The position numbers and the translations under genes are program-made. Positions 35,105 to 46,047 of a stretch of DNA of 64,000 nt are shown piece by piece. The stretch's first letter is position 1. The number at the start of each line of letters is the position of its first letter. The DNA is from Owenia fusiformis. Its lineage: Eukaryota > Annelida > Polychaeta > Sabellida > Oweniidae. The notes below the pieces were generated by a model, which had not been told where the DNA came from, made no database searches, and was given only the letters and a program-made list of their open reading frames with translations. The DNA lies in the NCBI GenBank assembly GCA_903813345.2, contig CAIIXF020000005.1, positions 26,105,375 through 26,169,374 on the forward strand. Reading direction: 5' to 3'.

Positions 35105-35779
35105 ATGAATCCATCTAATGGGAGATTTCGGCCTATGACCGAACCAAAGGGACAGTATGTCACCGGAAAAACTAAGATAGTGCCTGTAGCTTCTGCTTCG
35201 AATGCAAGACAAATCAAGTTGCCAACAACGGACCAAACCTCAAGTTTCAAACGATTGAACGTGAATAAGGATAAACGTGCGACTCGACTTAATGATAGAT
35301 CACAGGAATCCTTGGATGTTAATGGAGCGTCTATATATGGAGTATGGACAAGCAGAAAATACGCAAGAAGACTAGCCCAAAAGGTTGCAGAAAAACGTGC
35401 TACAAAAGCCGCGCTGGTCAGCAAAGAAAAAGAACCAACATATCGCCTCGAACCGGATAAAGTGTTTAACGATGAAAAGGTGAAACGCCTAATGGATGAG
35501 ATCCTTAATGATAGACTTTCGGATATGGCATACACCCCCAATGCTGCTCTCATGATGTCAAGGGTCTTAACAGAAGAGATTAAAGATGCAGTGAAGAAAT
35601 TGAACTACACAAGATACAAGATCATTGTTCACACGGTGATTTCCCAGAATATTGGACAAGATGTGCGTGTTGCCAGTAGATGTGTATGGGACGCTAACTT
35701 TGACACATCTGCAACAAGCACATTCGCAAACTCAAACGTGAACTGTTCCGCCTCTGTGTATGCTGTGTACACGGACTAA
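35105..35779 (+). CDS. Tctex1-domain dynein light chain, paralogue B
   Basis: A single exon of 224 residues. It is clearly related to paralogue A from residue 77 on: IYGVWTSRKYARRLAQKVAE, KEPTYRLEP, ALMMSRVLTEEIKDAVKKL, RYKIIVHTVISQNIGQDVRV, SRCVWDANFDTS and VYAVYTD. The Tctex1 domain spans about 112-224. The first 75 residues share little with A. The GTG at 35102 is not needed; ATG 35105 is the first Met. The shared intronless structure and head-to-tail order suggest a tandem duplication of an intronless, perhaps retroposed, ancestor. A dynein, possibly axonemal or ciliary, role is inferred from the family only. Confidence 0.9.
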   Translation: MNPSNGRFRPMTEPKGQYVTGKTKIVPVASASNARQIKLPTTDQTSSFKRLNVNKDKRATRLNDRSQESLDVNGASIYGVWTSRKYARRLAQKVAEKRATKAALVSKEKEPTYRLEPDKVFNDEKVKRLMDEILNDRLSDMAYTPNAALMMSRVLTEEIKDAVKKLNYTRYKIIVHTVISQNIGQDVRVASRCVWDANFDTSATSTFANSNVNCSASVYAVYTD

Positions 35780-35799
35780 TGAAAGGAATAGACTGACAC

Positions 35800-36027
35800 A
35801 TGGCGAATGTTGCCAAGAAAATATTATTTCTGATTAAAAATTGCGCATTGTGTACGACGGCTTTCCAGGGCCTCAGGAAGTATCACACATTTGTACAGAA
35901 TATCGATTCGGTTTCGGATGCATTTGTATCTTTTTCGGATGATTGTCACCAAGTTGTAGACAAGAGATATCTGCTCCCGGGAGCTGGTCTCGGTGTTCGA
36001 AGCCGATTTAAATTACTGTATTCTTAA
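35800..36027 (+). other. Open frame directly after Tctex1 paralogue B
   Basis: An ATG 21 bp past the stop opens 75 codons (MANVAKKILFLIKNC onward) in another frame. No family is recognised. It most likely lies in the 3' untranslated region and is chance. Confidence 0.12.
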
Positions 36028-37591
36028 TAACATTTTTCTTGTCAGGATGAGCCTCTTAGAGACAGTAAATATGAGAAAATTTAATCGATCAATATAGTGA
36101 ATTCCACCCCACGTTGTGTAATCCTCAGAAGAATGATGTTATATTAAATGCAGTGTTTACAAAGATTATTGATATTTAGTATCAACAGGGATGGTTATAC
36201 ATTGATGATGTAATAATCAATTAATGAGGATTAAAGTACATGCATAAATCTATAGTTAGTTACATAAATAATCCAATGAAGCACTGATGAGTTCAAGTCA
36301 CTTTTGAACAATTGATCCATCATAGCAATCATTACAATTGTGATATGAAATAATTTATACGGTTCTTATGAAATAGTAAGAACAGAGCCGTTACCAGACT
36401 CAATAAATGTTAAACAAGTGGGAGTGACATTTTAAGTTGTCAAACTTTGGCGAAATTCAATTTTGTTAAGTATATATGAATCAATAAAACCGGGGATCAA
36501 TATCAAATCGGCTTGTTTAGGTCTTTTGTGCTCCTCATTGGCAACGGGGTCAAATGTAAAGTAGAAAGTCAACGTTTGAGTAAAATCCTCTCGTACTTGA
36601 TTGTATGTGGAAAGTGTATGTCAACACTATCTCTATGGAATTATTCACAGGAAAATCAACAAAGGAACAACAAACACAGAGCTAGAAATACGGTTAAGTA
36701 AATGGTCTGTCAAGAGTAATTGCTGGTCAATCGAAAGCATCTTTGGTCCAAGGGTATTCAAAAGCTGCTGTATGACAGTGAAGCCCAATCTTGAAGGATT
36801 ATTTAAAGGAACAATCAGACATTTGACAAATAAAGGCTCTTTGAGATTATTTACTTTAGCTCTATAATCCGACCTTTGATTTCTCCATGTGATATTTTCT
36901 AGCTTTTTTCGAAACCAGGGTACCAAGGAAATGTGAATAAGAAGATGTTAACTTCTGAGAGACGATCTATATATGATTAACCTGAGAATCTTGTATTTGA
37001 CCATCAAATTTTAGGTGATCGATTTGATTTGAATATGAATCCACATAACATTTGTGAACAATGCATTAACATGCGAAATGTCACCACACCTGCCATTTGT
37101 TACAGACACCGGCAACCAAACGCCGACTTCCGAACACCAACCGCCGAACGTCCACAAAAAAGTTGGAGACAATAACAATATGTCGATCGCCACTTGTGGC
37201 GGTGACATAAAAACGACGTTTACCATTCGAAGTGCAATAAAATGCTCTCATCTGTCACATCTAGACATGATAATGTACCATGACACGAATTATAACATTT
37301 TTGGTGGGACAACATTTTGATTTAAACGAAAATGTTTTGATGGCATTACTATAAACCTGAACACCTGACCTCACCTGAACTATTATGATAATTATATATT
37401 ATTCAAGTCTTTTTAGCTATGGTATGGAACTTTTAATATGCCTTGGAACGGCGCAGTTCTAAGATTTAAAACTCATAAGGCAACAATAAACGTTACGTTC
37501 AGTTCTGATTAATATACAAAAGTATTAAGAAATATAAATATTAATTCAGTTTTGGCAAGTTGAATTAAAACTGATCTTGAAATTGCATAAA
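36028..37591. other. Intergenic stretch
   Basis: No exon is supported. Apart from the R3 copy at 37061-37209 I see no structure. Confidence 0.4.
37061..37209 (-). repeat. R3 repeat, fullest copy
   Basis: Read on the minus strand the order is TGTCACC, a GACATATTGTTATTGTCTCC block, TTTTTTGTGGACG, a TCGGCGTTTGG region, CTGTAACAAATGGCAGG, GGTGACATTTCGCATGTTAA. The same order is seen in five other places here, four of them in introns. There is no coding frame; a SINE-like or MITE-like family of about 145 bp. Confidence 0.7.
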
Positions 37592-38128
37592 CACTGCTAC
37601 CCACCTATTACACAGACGTATCGTCGGTGTATCATGGCGGAACTTCCTCCGGGACTAGGTTTCGGTAAGATTATTTATTTCCCGATTTACACCTACTTAT
37701 AAGTCACGTTGTGGATTATAATTTGGCTCGAAGTTAAGGAAGATAGTCTAGTTTGAGAATGTGTCGATGGTTTTAGGTTTTATATGTTAACAAAGACACA
37801 ATTTACGTATTTAGTCCCTCGCTTTTCTTACACTGACGAACGACCAATATCAGTGTAATATTGGCAATATTAATGCCGATCGTCAGTGTAAGAAAAGCGA
37901 GGGACTAAATACGTGAATTGTGTCTTTGTTAACATATACAACCTAAAACCATCGACATATTCTCAAACTAGACTATCTTCCTTAACTTCGAGCCAAATTA
38001 TTATCCACAACGTTACTTATAAGTAGGTGTAAATCAGGAAATAAAAAATCTTACCGAAACCTAGTCCCGGAGGAAGTTCCGCCATGATACACCGACGATA
38101 CGTCTGTGTAATTAGGTGGGTAGCAGTG
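37592..38128. repeat. Near-perfect palindrome with 247-bp arms
   Basis: The left arm (37592-37838) and right arm (37881-38128) are reverse complements with only a handful of differences; the loop is 42 bp. Each arm contains ATGGCGGAACTTCCTCCGGG followed 14 bases later by a GTAAGATT splice donor, so each strand could start a short coding exon (MAELPPGLGF). High arm identity implies a recent origin or ongoing arm-to-arm conversion. No terminal duplication was found. Confidence 0.85.
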
Positions 38129-38788
38129 ATAAAGAAAATTAATTTTTAAAGGCATCTTCCAATCAAAAATTTCAGAATTAATGAAATATCCATGTACAAA
38201 ACCTTGAAGTGAATATTTTATACTTAGAGTTTAAATGGAGATCGAATTTAGTAACAAATATTAATTTGAAGTTCTGGATGTTGAAGAACTAAGATAATAC
38301 AGCTTATCACCTGGTTTGATGACCGGAATTTATCATTTTGGGCCTTTCAAGTTTTTTCGAGCATTTTAACAACGAATAGATGAGTTGAAAAGATTCTTGT
38401 GCGATATCCTTCTGCACTGGATCTCACATTCAAATCTTACTTTTTGTAAGTTTCTAGTAATTTTTTCGATTCTGTTAGGCTAATTTATAAAATCGCCAAA
38501 TCCAACCCAAAATAAAGCTATTGCCAAATGAATGCTTACAGTAAGGCATTCGATCGATTAAAATTTTTATGAATCGGTAAATTGTAACCTAGATTTTTAG
38601 TTTGAATGTAAAAACTCAAACAATATGAAATATGAATGTTTATCAACAATTGTATTGACAATTTTAACAGGCCTTAACTCACGGTACGGTTTCATATGTC
38701 ACTGCCAGAAAAATAAGAAAGAAGCAGTCAAAGGATATAATAACATAGCAACGCCAGGACAATTTAAAGTACACTGTGCTGACTACAG

Positions 38789-39006
38789 TATACCGGGTGT
38801 CCCAAAAATGAGACACTTTTTGACAAGTATTTTCTCGGCAATTCATGAACCAAATGCACTAATTTGTGAAAAGGTAGCCTAAGAGTATCATTAGCAAGTT
38901 GTTAAAAAAGCAACTAAATTCTCTGTGAGAACTAAGAACTTCAAAATATCATGTCAAAAATTCCAATACCAGAGCTCTGCCTCATTTTTTGGGAACACCC
39001 GATATA
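38789..39006. mobile_element. Mariner-type MITE
   Basis: Ends TATACCGGGTGTCCCAAAAA and TTTTTTGGGAACACCCGATATA are inverted copies with one or two mismatches, then ATGAG and CTCAT. TA borders fit a Tc1/mariner insertion. The 218-bp body has no open frame of note. Confidence 0.75.
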
Positions 39007-39676
39007 TAAGTATCAACAGTTTCAAGTCCTATCAGATTCATTGAGTTCTTGTTCGTTTGGAGATCGACATCAAATTGGTTTTAAAATGGCCAATGTGATA
39101 TTTTATTTTTTTTACTGGTCATATTAACCTGACGAAAGCTAGATCATTGTTTTTGAAATTTTAATCAACGTTATGAATTTTATCCAGTTGAATTACTGAT
39201 TAAACAATTTCTATTTTGTTGAGAAATGCTGATCAGACGATTTTGCTGAGATTCCAACAGGAAGCCATGAGACCTAAATGGACAAGAATGGATGAATATT
39301 GGAAAAGGTCTTTTTCAAGAAAGGCTTCTCCTTAGTTATTCGAGATCTTCAAAAAGGCCAGCGGACTTAATTTTTGTTTCCCGTCAGCGTGCATAAACGA
39401 GTAGCCCTTTTTTCAAAACACAAACCCACAAAGATGTTCCAGTTCTTCTGGCGAACGCTTCGAAAAGGTTTACCCACTCTACGTCAACGATGTCAAAAAT
39501 GATATCGATTAAAAGCTTTTTTTGTGTTTGTTTTCCCCCTGTTCCCGTGCTTGCAAGACGATGTGCAAATTTGACTTTATGTTCAGGAAACGAAGAATAA
39601 AAATCCATTGGCCTAAGTTATTTATAAATAAAGTTCTATACTTTAAAGAGGCGTGTTGTTAAACCAATCCAAAGAT

Positions 39677-39818
39677 GTGCTCAAGTGAATAGAGCAAGCC
39701 GTATTGTTCAGATGAATAGAGTAAGCCGCAACGATTTCGCGTGAATAGAGAAAGAGTCTAAAGAGTTTATGCCAATAGAGTAAGCCAGATATAGTTCAAG
39801 TGAATGGAGAAAGGCACA
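39677..39818 (+). repeat. Degenerate tandem repeat 'GTGAATAGAG(A/C/T)AAG'
   Basis: About five units of 26-33 bp share 'tcaagtgaatagag.aagcc'. The sequence between the core words drifts freely. Confidence 0.55.
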
Positions 39819-40175
39819 CCGAGCAAGCTGCATGTTTTACATGTACATTGTAGGTACATTGACGCAGCATTTCAAATTCTAGCATTCTGATCGATACTCA
39901 TCACATCTTTCTGCCTTTATCTAGAAATAATCTAATAGAAGGCCATGATTTCTCATGATGCCATTCTCAGGGTGCCATTTGTACCAGTATATGAGATTGG
40001 CACCATGGTCATCTGTCTTACTTTACATAGTATGCAAACTAGCGCATCTTGATTCACAAGGTTTCAGTTCCTCCCAATTTGTTATAACCACCTTGGAAAT
40101 CGAAGATGGCTAGACGGCCATTTTCTATGAAACCATGTTCACGTGATAAATTGATACTCAAGATATGTGCATTCT

Positions 40176-41244
40176 CACAGGCTGGTATCGAAATATTTTT
40201 CCGCTGTGACGGAGCATGCTATTTTTCATAAAAACACTAAGAATACTTCACGATTTATTTTTTAACTCATATGTTTCGTTGTATCATACAAAATTACTTA
40301 CTCCATGTAATGAATATATCATAGGTTACTCACTTCTGTTTGAAGTCCAATTACGCTGGGAAGAAAAGCTATTGAAAATGGCGCCGGAGTATCATACTTC
40401 AAAATGTACCATTTCTTGTTTAACTTTCTAATGGCATAGCATCCTCCGATCACAGGGCTTCAAAATCCAGATTATTCTTTCTTTTTACCCCCTGCGATAA
40501 GCAGTTAGCATTTCCCCGATTAAGAACTCGCAATCTGATTGGCTGTCGCAACACTGCGACAGAAATCATGTATAAGTCATTGCGCATAATAAGATCACGT
40601 GATTCAGTTTAATCGGGCGCTGCCAAATTGGTTACAGCAGGGGGAAGAAGGAGGTACGGATTCTGGACACCTGCTTAGGAGGATGATGGCATAGTGACAC
40701 GATAATATTTACACATGGTTTCAGCATAACTATGAAGGTATAAATGAGATGTTGATGTATTTGGTCTTTTTAATTCTTTTATAAAAAATAATGTTTAATT
40801 TTTTTGTCCGCTGTGACGGAGCAGTTGCAAATGTGAACTGTGAAAATGCTCCGTCACAGCGGACAAAAAATGTTAATATTATTTTTTATAAAAAAATTAA
40901 AAAGACCCAATGCATTAATATCTCATTAATACATTCAGAGTTATGCTGAAAACATATGTTAATATTATCGTGTCACTATATCATGCCATTAAAAAGTTAA
41001 AAAAGAAATGGTACATTTTAGAGTTTGATACTCTGGCGCCGTTTTCAATAGATTTTACTCCTAGCGTTAATGGACTTCAAACAGAAGTGAAGGTTACACG
41101 CAAATAATATATCCATTGCATGGAGCAAGTAATTATCTTTGAAAACATATGAGTTAAAAAAATAAATCGAGAAGCATTCTTAGTGTTTTTATGAAAAATA
41201 GCATGCTCCGTCACAGCGGACAAATCTTTCGATACCAGCCTGTG
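40176..41244. repeat. Large foldback with arms bounded by GTCCGCTGTGACGGAGCA
   Basis: The right arm runs 40848-41244. The left arm runs 40176-40439 and resumes at 40695-40824 after an insertion. Arms pair over about 390 bp; the loop is about 23 bp. The word CCGCTGTGACGGAGCA stands at the outer and inner end of each arm (near 40201, 40805, 40848, 41205). The right end lies 29 bp past the glycosyltransferase stop codon, so that gene's transcript should enter it. Confidence 0.8.
40440..40685. mobile_element. MITE inserted in the left arm, 9-bp target duplication
   Basis: The element starts CATCCTCC and ends GGAGGATG, with weaker inverted similarity inward (AATCC and GGATT about 25 bp in). The nine bases ATGGCATAG flank it on both sides (40431-40439 and 40686-40694). 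The intact right arm shows the related empty sequence. Nine-base duplications are usual for Mutator-like elements; the class is an inference. Confidence 0.8.
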
Positions 41245-41273
41245 ATTCTAGAGCTGCATCTCACATTGATGTT

Positions 41274-43435
41274 CTACGAACAAGGGACAGGTAATTTCTC
41301 AAAAACTGTTGAGTTGATTAATGACGTCATCCACGCATCATCTGTAACTTTCATCTTAGAAACATTTGGGAGGTATAATATTTTTTCTTCCCAATCATCA
41401 TTCAACAGCCATATTTCTCCTTTCTTGTCCTTTACACACGAATGCCAGACATATATCTCTTGGAGTCGATCCAAGAAGCAAGTTCGTCTGCAAAATAGAA
41501 GCCCCGGAATTCCAATGACCTTGAGGCTAGATGCGTGACCTTGGATTAATTCGCGACCAAGCATCATTTCCTCGTTCTCTCTGATGATTGGGTCTCTAGC
41601 CATATTTGTGTATGTCAGCCACAATGGAGGGAAATCCCATCTTACCCCGAGGCAGACGATAACTTCATTGATCAGCTTTTGATCGTCAATTCTAAGTGAT
41701 TCGAGTTGCTGGTCGGAAAATGCTGACAGTATCTCCCAAAACTGACCTGTAAAAGCATAATTAACAGTAAGCTAACTTATTGTATTTTGATACATTATAT
41801 GCTCAATTTAAATTTATGGTCTTATATTATTTCATATTGTAAAGTATGGTTATAAACATACAGTACATTTTAAACATTTTAAATGCTTTTTATATTTTTT
41901 ATTTGTAATGTTTTATTCAATACAATAATATGTATTAAAAGAATACTTCCAAAAGGCGACTCGCTCAGAGATTATGTCTCTGCTTTGCTATATAGTAAAA
42001 TACTAGGTTTGGGAGAGTCGAGTAACTTATATGCTTTGTACAGCTGGACCCAAGGAATAAACGGTAGAGGTGCACATGGCTAAAGAAGTGGTATCTCCGA
42101 AAATCACCTGATAATCTCTAAATCATATGCCAGATATTGTATACGGTGCTATGATATATTTTAGGCCGATTAAAAGATGGCAGGTGTATAACTTCATTTA
42201 TTCATTCTTTCGGAGGATATGTGATTGCACTGCCATCTTTATTCAAGCATCATTTATACAAACATTATTTACTCAATAAATGGTGGAGCTGCCTGCCATT
42301 GGAAATTTTATGAAACATTATGCAATACACGGTGGAGCTTTACTTTACTCATCATTAGCTCAAGGTGGAACTACTGCATGCAACTTGACTCACTTGAATT
42401 TAACGATGCCCTCAATAATACAGTTCCCATATTCAAAGTCTTCATCTTCCAGTACGCTTGTATATATGTAGGGTAAAAAGCTGTCTGACCCGCCATTATA
42501 TCCGCATCTGGAAATTTATGAAACAGCGATCCGGGGTTGCGTATAGGTAACGCATCAGCATCGAAACTTATGACATCGTATCCTAGATAGTTACATATTC
42601 TCCATATAAGGAGACGGACCATCCACATCAACGATTTGTTTTCAAACCCCCTTTGCCTGGGAACAGGTTTAACGACCTGTCTGAGGTTTACTACAATACA
42701 GTGAATGTCAAAGCCCTTCTCATCTACAATCTTACAGAACTCACTATCCAGAGAGTACACAAGGATATGATCGATAGGTGGCACTGTATATTTCTTGGAT
42801 ATCAGAATCCAATTAAGTAATGATGGGATATAATTAGCAGAGATGCCTAACGTATGTATCTGCGAAATAGGCAACGATTGCAATATCGTCTTTAAATCTT
42901 TAAAGAATGGCATTTGTTGCAGCTCGTTAAATGATTTGAAAAATTCACTAAAGGGTATCTGGAAATGTTGATTGTTTGTTTCTATCGCCTCTACAGCCTT
43001 CATACATGTATTTCTACTTTCGTTACACACTACTTTGGTGGCATTAATCTCATACTCTCTCGCTGAGCTGTAAGTATTTCTGACAGCATCTAACCATTGT
43101 GTAGGGTTTATTTTATTCGCTATCAGCACATCCCTAACATTCTTGCTGTATCCATACAAAATAGTATTTATGTCACCATCGTCTTCAAATGATTTGCCAG
43201 TGTCATCTTCAGGAATATATTGGCAACCATATCCAACGCCATCTATACGCTGCCCTTTGTGCCTCCAAAGTGGGACCAATGAAAATCGACCTCTAGTTTG
43301 ACATCGAATGTCTTGCGCATTTGGTGCGCTTATATTTTCTTTATTGAATTTTGCTTTAGAGTTTTCATATATGAAATACACCAAGCAGGTAAATAAGATA
43401 TATACCAATTTTGTTAAACTGCATACTTTGGGCAT
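41274..43435 (-). CDS. Type II membrane glycosyltransferase with DXD motif
   Basis: Two exons on the minus strand, 43435-42394 and 41746-41274, joined in a Ser codon, give 504 residues. A hydrophobic signal anchor (LVYILFTCLVYFIY, 10-23) predicts a Golgi type II protein. The catalytic part shows YDVISFDADALPIRNPGSLF, with the DAD (292-294) as the probable metal and nucleotide-sugar site, then NMGTVLLRAS, and DDQKLINEVI in exon 2. This layout is that of the nucleotide-diphospho-sugar transferase group (Nucleotid_trans, PF03407, GT77-like). Donor and acceptor sugars cannot be told. The N-terminal 220 residues are not recognised. The ATG at 43435 is the first Met and directly precedes the anchor. 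Confidence 0.82.
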
Positions 43436-44440
43436 TTTATAATGAAATTAGTCCTCTCTTTTCCCATTGTAGTTTGCACATATAAGATGTAACGTAATGT
43501 CCTAATGTCATTCATACAAAAAGGCCTAAAGCATATTATAACTGTGATCGATGGGTAAGTTTAGCTACTGTTACTGTTACCCTGTTAATCAAAAAGTATT
43601 AAGTGAAACAAAATAATAAATCGAGACGATTCAAAATACTCTTCAGATGTATACTTTTAAAAAGAACGTCAAATTAGGTTCAATAAAAGCAATAAGCTTT
43701 AATCATTCCGTTTTTTACAAAATACATAATGAATAAATACAGGTTGGGTCAAGAAACGTCCATATTTTTACATCGCATGTCATCGCGTGGAGTAGATAAT
43801 TTTCTTAAATAGGATGATTCCCTCAGCATGTTCCCAAAAAATGTGATGATCCCTAATATGATAATATTTTGGAGACTTAACTTCTGTATATTTAAAATAG
43901 TTAATATAATGTGGAGTAATAAAGCTATATCCTTTTGGAATTTTGAGAATGTTAATGTTGGGACCACGCTTCAAAGTTACTTAATGTGGAAAAGGTCAAT
44001 TTGTAGATCTATAGAGTTCTTTCTACTGAGTTACTTTCCATTGTAAAAGCAAAATCAAAGTCATTTTCTACCTAAACCCCTTTCCCCTCCCTCCGGACTT
44101 GACACGTCTCAAATACAATCGTGCAAGGCCATACATCCCGATAAACATGGGGACAGCATATTTTCCATTCAATCGAGGTTGGGCCACGCAGCCGAAGGTA
44201 AGCCATACAACCGAAGGGGTTAACATGTGGAGATAAGACGCAGTGTCAAGGACATGTGCAATAAATCAGATTTGAACACAAAGGAAAGTCAGAATTATGT
44301 TGTCGAGTGATAAATCAACACCGATAAGGTGTCCTGTTATTACAGCCTGGTCAGTCCTAATAGGGACGAGTGTCCCAGTCCCCTTCGGGTCCTCCATCGA
44401 ATTTACATTGCCATTTTGGCAACATTTATCGCCGTGGGCA

Positions 44441-44955
44441 ATATCAAAACAATCAAAAAAATCAAAAAATGAATTCCATCAAGACCATGTCAAAACATAC
44501 CAAAAAGACCATGAATATGTGTGTCAAAAAATCCAAAAATGAATTCCATAAACACAATAAACTTGTGTGTCAAAAAAATCAAAAAATTGAACATCATAAA
44601 AACAATAACGTCAAAATATTTTGAATTTTTGAATCAACTAACCCTAACCCTATTAAACCAGATGAGGTACGCCAACGACGCTCCTGCCAAGTGGACCCTG
44701 TATGATTAGGGTCTGGTACGCGTCCTGTGTCCTCAGTGGATAGGTTAGGGTTAGGATTTGATTTTTTACACAAAAGTTTATCGTTTTTATGAAATACATT
44801 TTTTTGATGGACAAGTTTATTGTATTTATGAAATTCATTTTTTATTTAAGTTTATTGTATCTATGAAATTCATTTTTTTATTTTCTTGACACACATATTC
44901 ATGGTCTTAAATAGGGTGAGGCCGGTTAAATTCATTTTTTGATATTTTTGACTTT
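44441..44955. repeat. Imperfect foldback with TTAGGG words at the inner ends
   Basis: Both arms (44441-44653 and 44742-44955) repeat 'gaattccat', 'cacaataaactt' and 'gtgtcaaaaaa' in inverted order and also tandemly within each arm. CTAACCCTAACCCTA (44639) and TAGGTTAGGGTTAGG (44741) face each other across an 85-bp centre. Confidence 0.6.
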
Positions 44956-45082
44956 ACCCAAGTTCTGGATATACATGTGCCCAGAACAAAACGTGAAGGA
45001 TACCATAGGTGTAGCTTAATGCTTGCAATTTCTATTCAAATATGGGGGAAGGGCCTCGATGCAATATTATTGCATCATTTTT

Positions 45083-45226
45083 AATGTCACCATCACACGT
45101 GTTGACATATTGTTATAGCCTCCCATATTTTTTTGTGGTCGGTGTTTTGTGTCTGGCGTTCGGCGGGGGGCGGTCGGCGTCTCTGACAAAGGGTAGGTTG
45201 TGACAATTTGCATGTTAATGCTTTGT
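45083..45226 (+). repeat. R3 repeat copy
   Basis: It follows the family order: GTTGACATATTGTTATAG, TTTTTTTGTGGTCGG, a GTTCGGCG block, CTGACAAAGGGTAGGTTGTG and TTTGCATGTTAATGC. Confidence 0.65.
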
Positions 45227-46047
45227 TCTTTAATATTAATTGAAATATCTCCGTTAAATGACAGTTAGCTTAGCTATCTATCCCTTTCTAGAATTCGTTT
45301 TAGTGAGTATTGCGAGCGTAGCGGAAGTTTCTGATTCGGGGCAATGTCCGTGATACTGATACAAATCTTATCTAAGATTCCCCCACCCAAATAATCTCTC
45401 GATTATTCGCTTAATTCACTCGGGTTAATGAGTTATTAGTGGATTTGGAGTGTGTTATCAATAAGTTGTTTGCGCTTGTGTTTATGAGTTGAATCATGAT
45501 CGTACGAGTAGAGGGTCAAAGGTACATCTCTCTCATATCATTTGGGTAGGATAGACGGCACATATACTATCACCGACAACGGCAGAGATAATATCCGGGC
45601 ATTACCAAAATGCCAGGCCCTACTTTAGTCTTCCAAATTATAAATTTTGGATTTTGACCCCGCATGACATCACGTGCTGTTCTTCCTCCTCCCACTTCTC
45701 AATGCTGATAGTGAATTTATCAAATATTAATTTATTATTACAAATACCATTTGTAATCAGTAAAGATAACAGAACTGTATAGAACGACCATGGTAAAGCA
45801 GAGTGACACATATCAAAGACAGATTGTAGAATATCAAGAATATTCAAAGGATTAAATTAACAAGCGGATATAACAATTTCCTCAATTTTATTATTTGGAT
45901 TCAGGAAACAAGGGATAGAAATAAACATTACAAACGTTTTCAATATATTTTGAAACGAAATACAAATATTACATATTTTGAATAGACTGATACAATAGAC
46001 GTAGTGGGTCAATGCAGGAGAGGGTCGTCACCCCCATAGTTCCATAG

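Larger units (their letters stand above)
38129..40175. other. Intergenic stretch with a MITE and a degenerate tandem repeat
   Basis: No exon is supported. The short frames at 38625-38882 (+) and 39384-39608 (-) have no recognisable content. Confidence 0.4.
43436..46047. other. Divergent gap between glycosyltransferase and PLAAT-like gene
   Basis: Both neighbours are transcribed away from this gap, so both promoters must lie in it; I see no clear TATA box. It holds an inverted repeat with TTAGGG words, an R3 copy and, at 43738, the end of a mariner-type MITE ('tacaggttgggtcaagaaac'). Confidence 0.4.

Noticed and set aside
35800-36027. A second cistron after Tctex1 paralogue B
   Set aside because: It starts 21 bp past the stop in another frame and encodes nothing recognisable; more likely 3' untranslated sequence.
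44639-44755. An interstitial telomere or chromosome fusion point
   Set aside because: Only two TTAGGG-type units lie on each side, inside a larger repeat; too little for a telomere relic.
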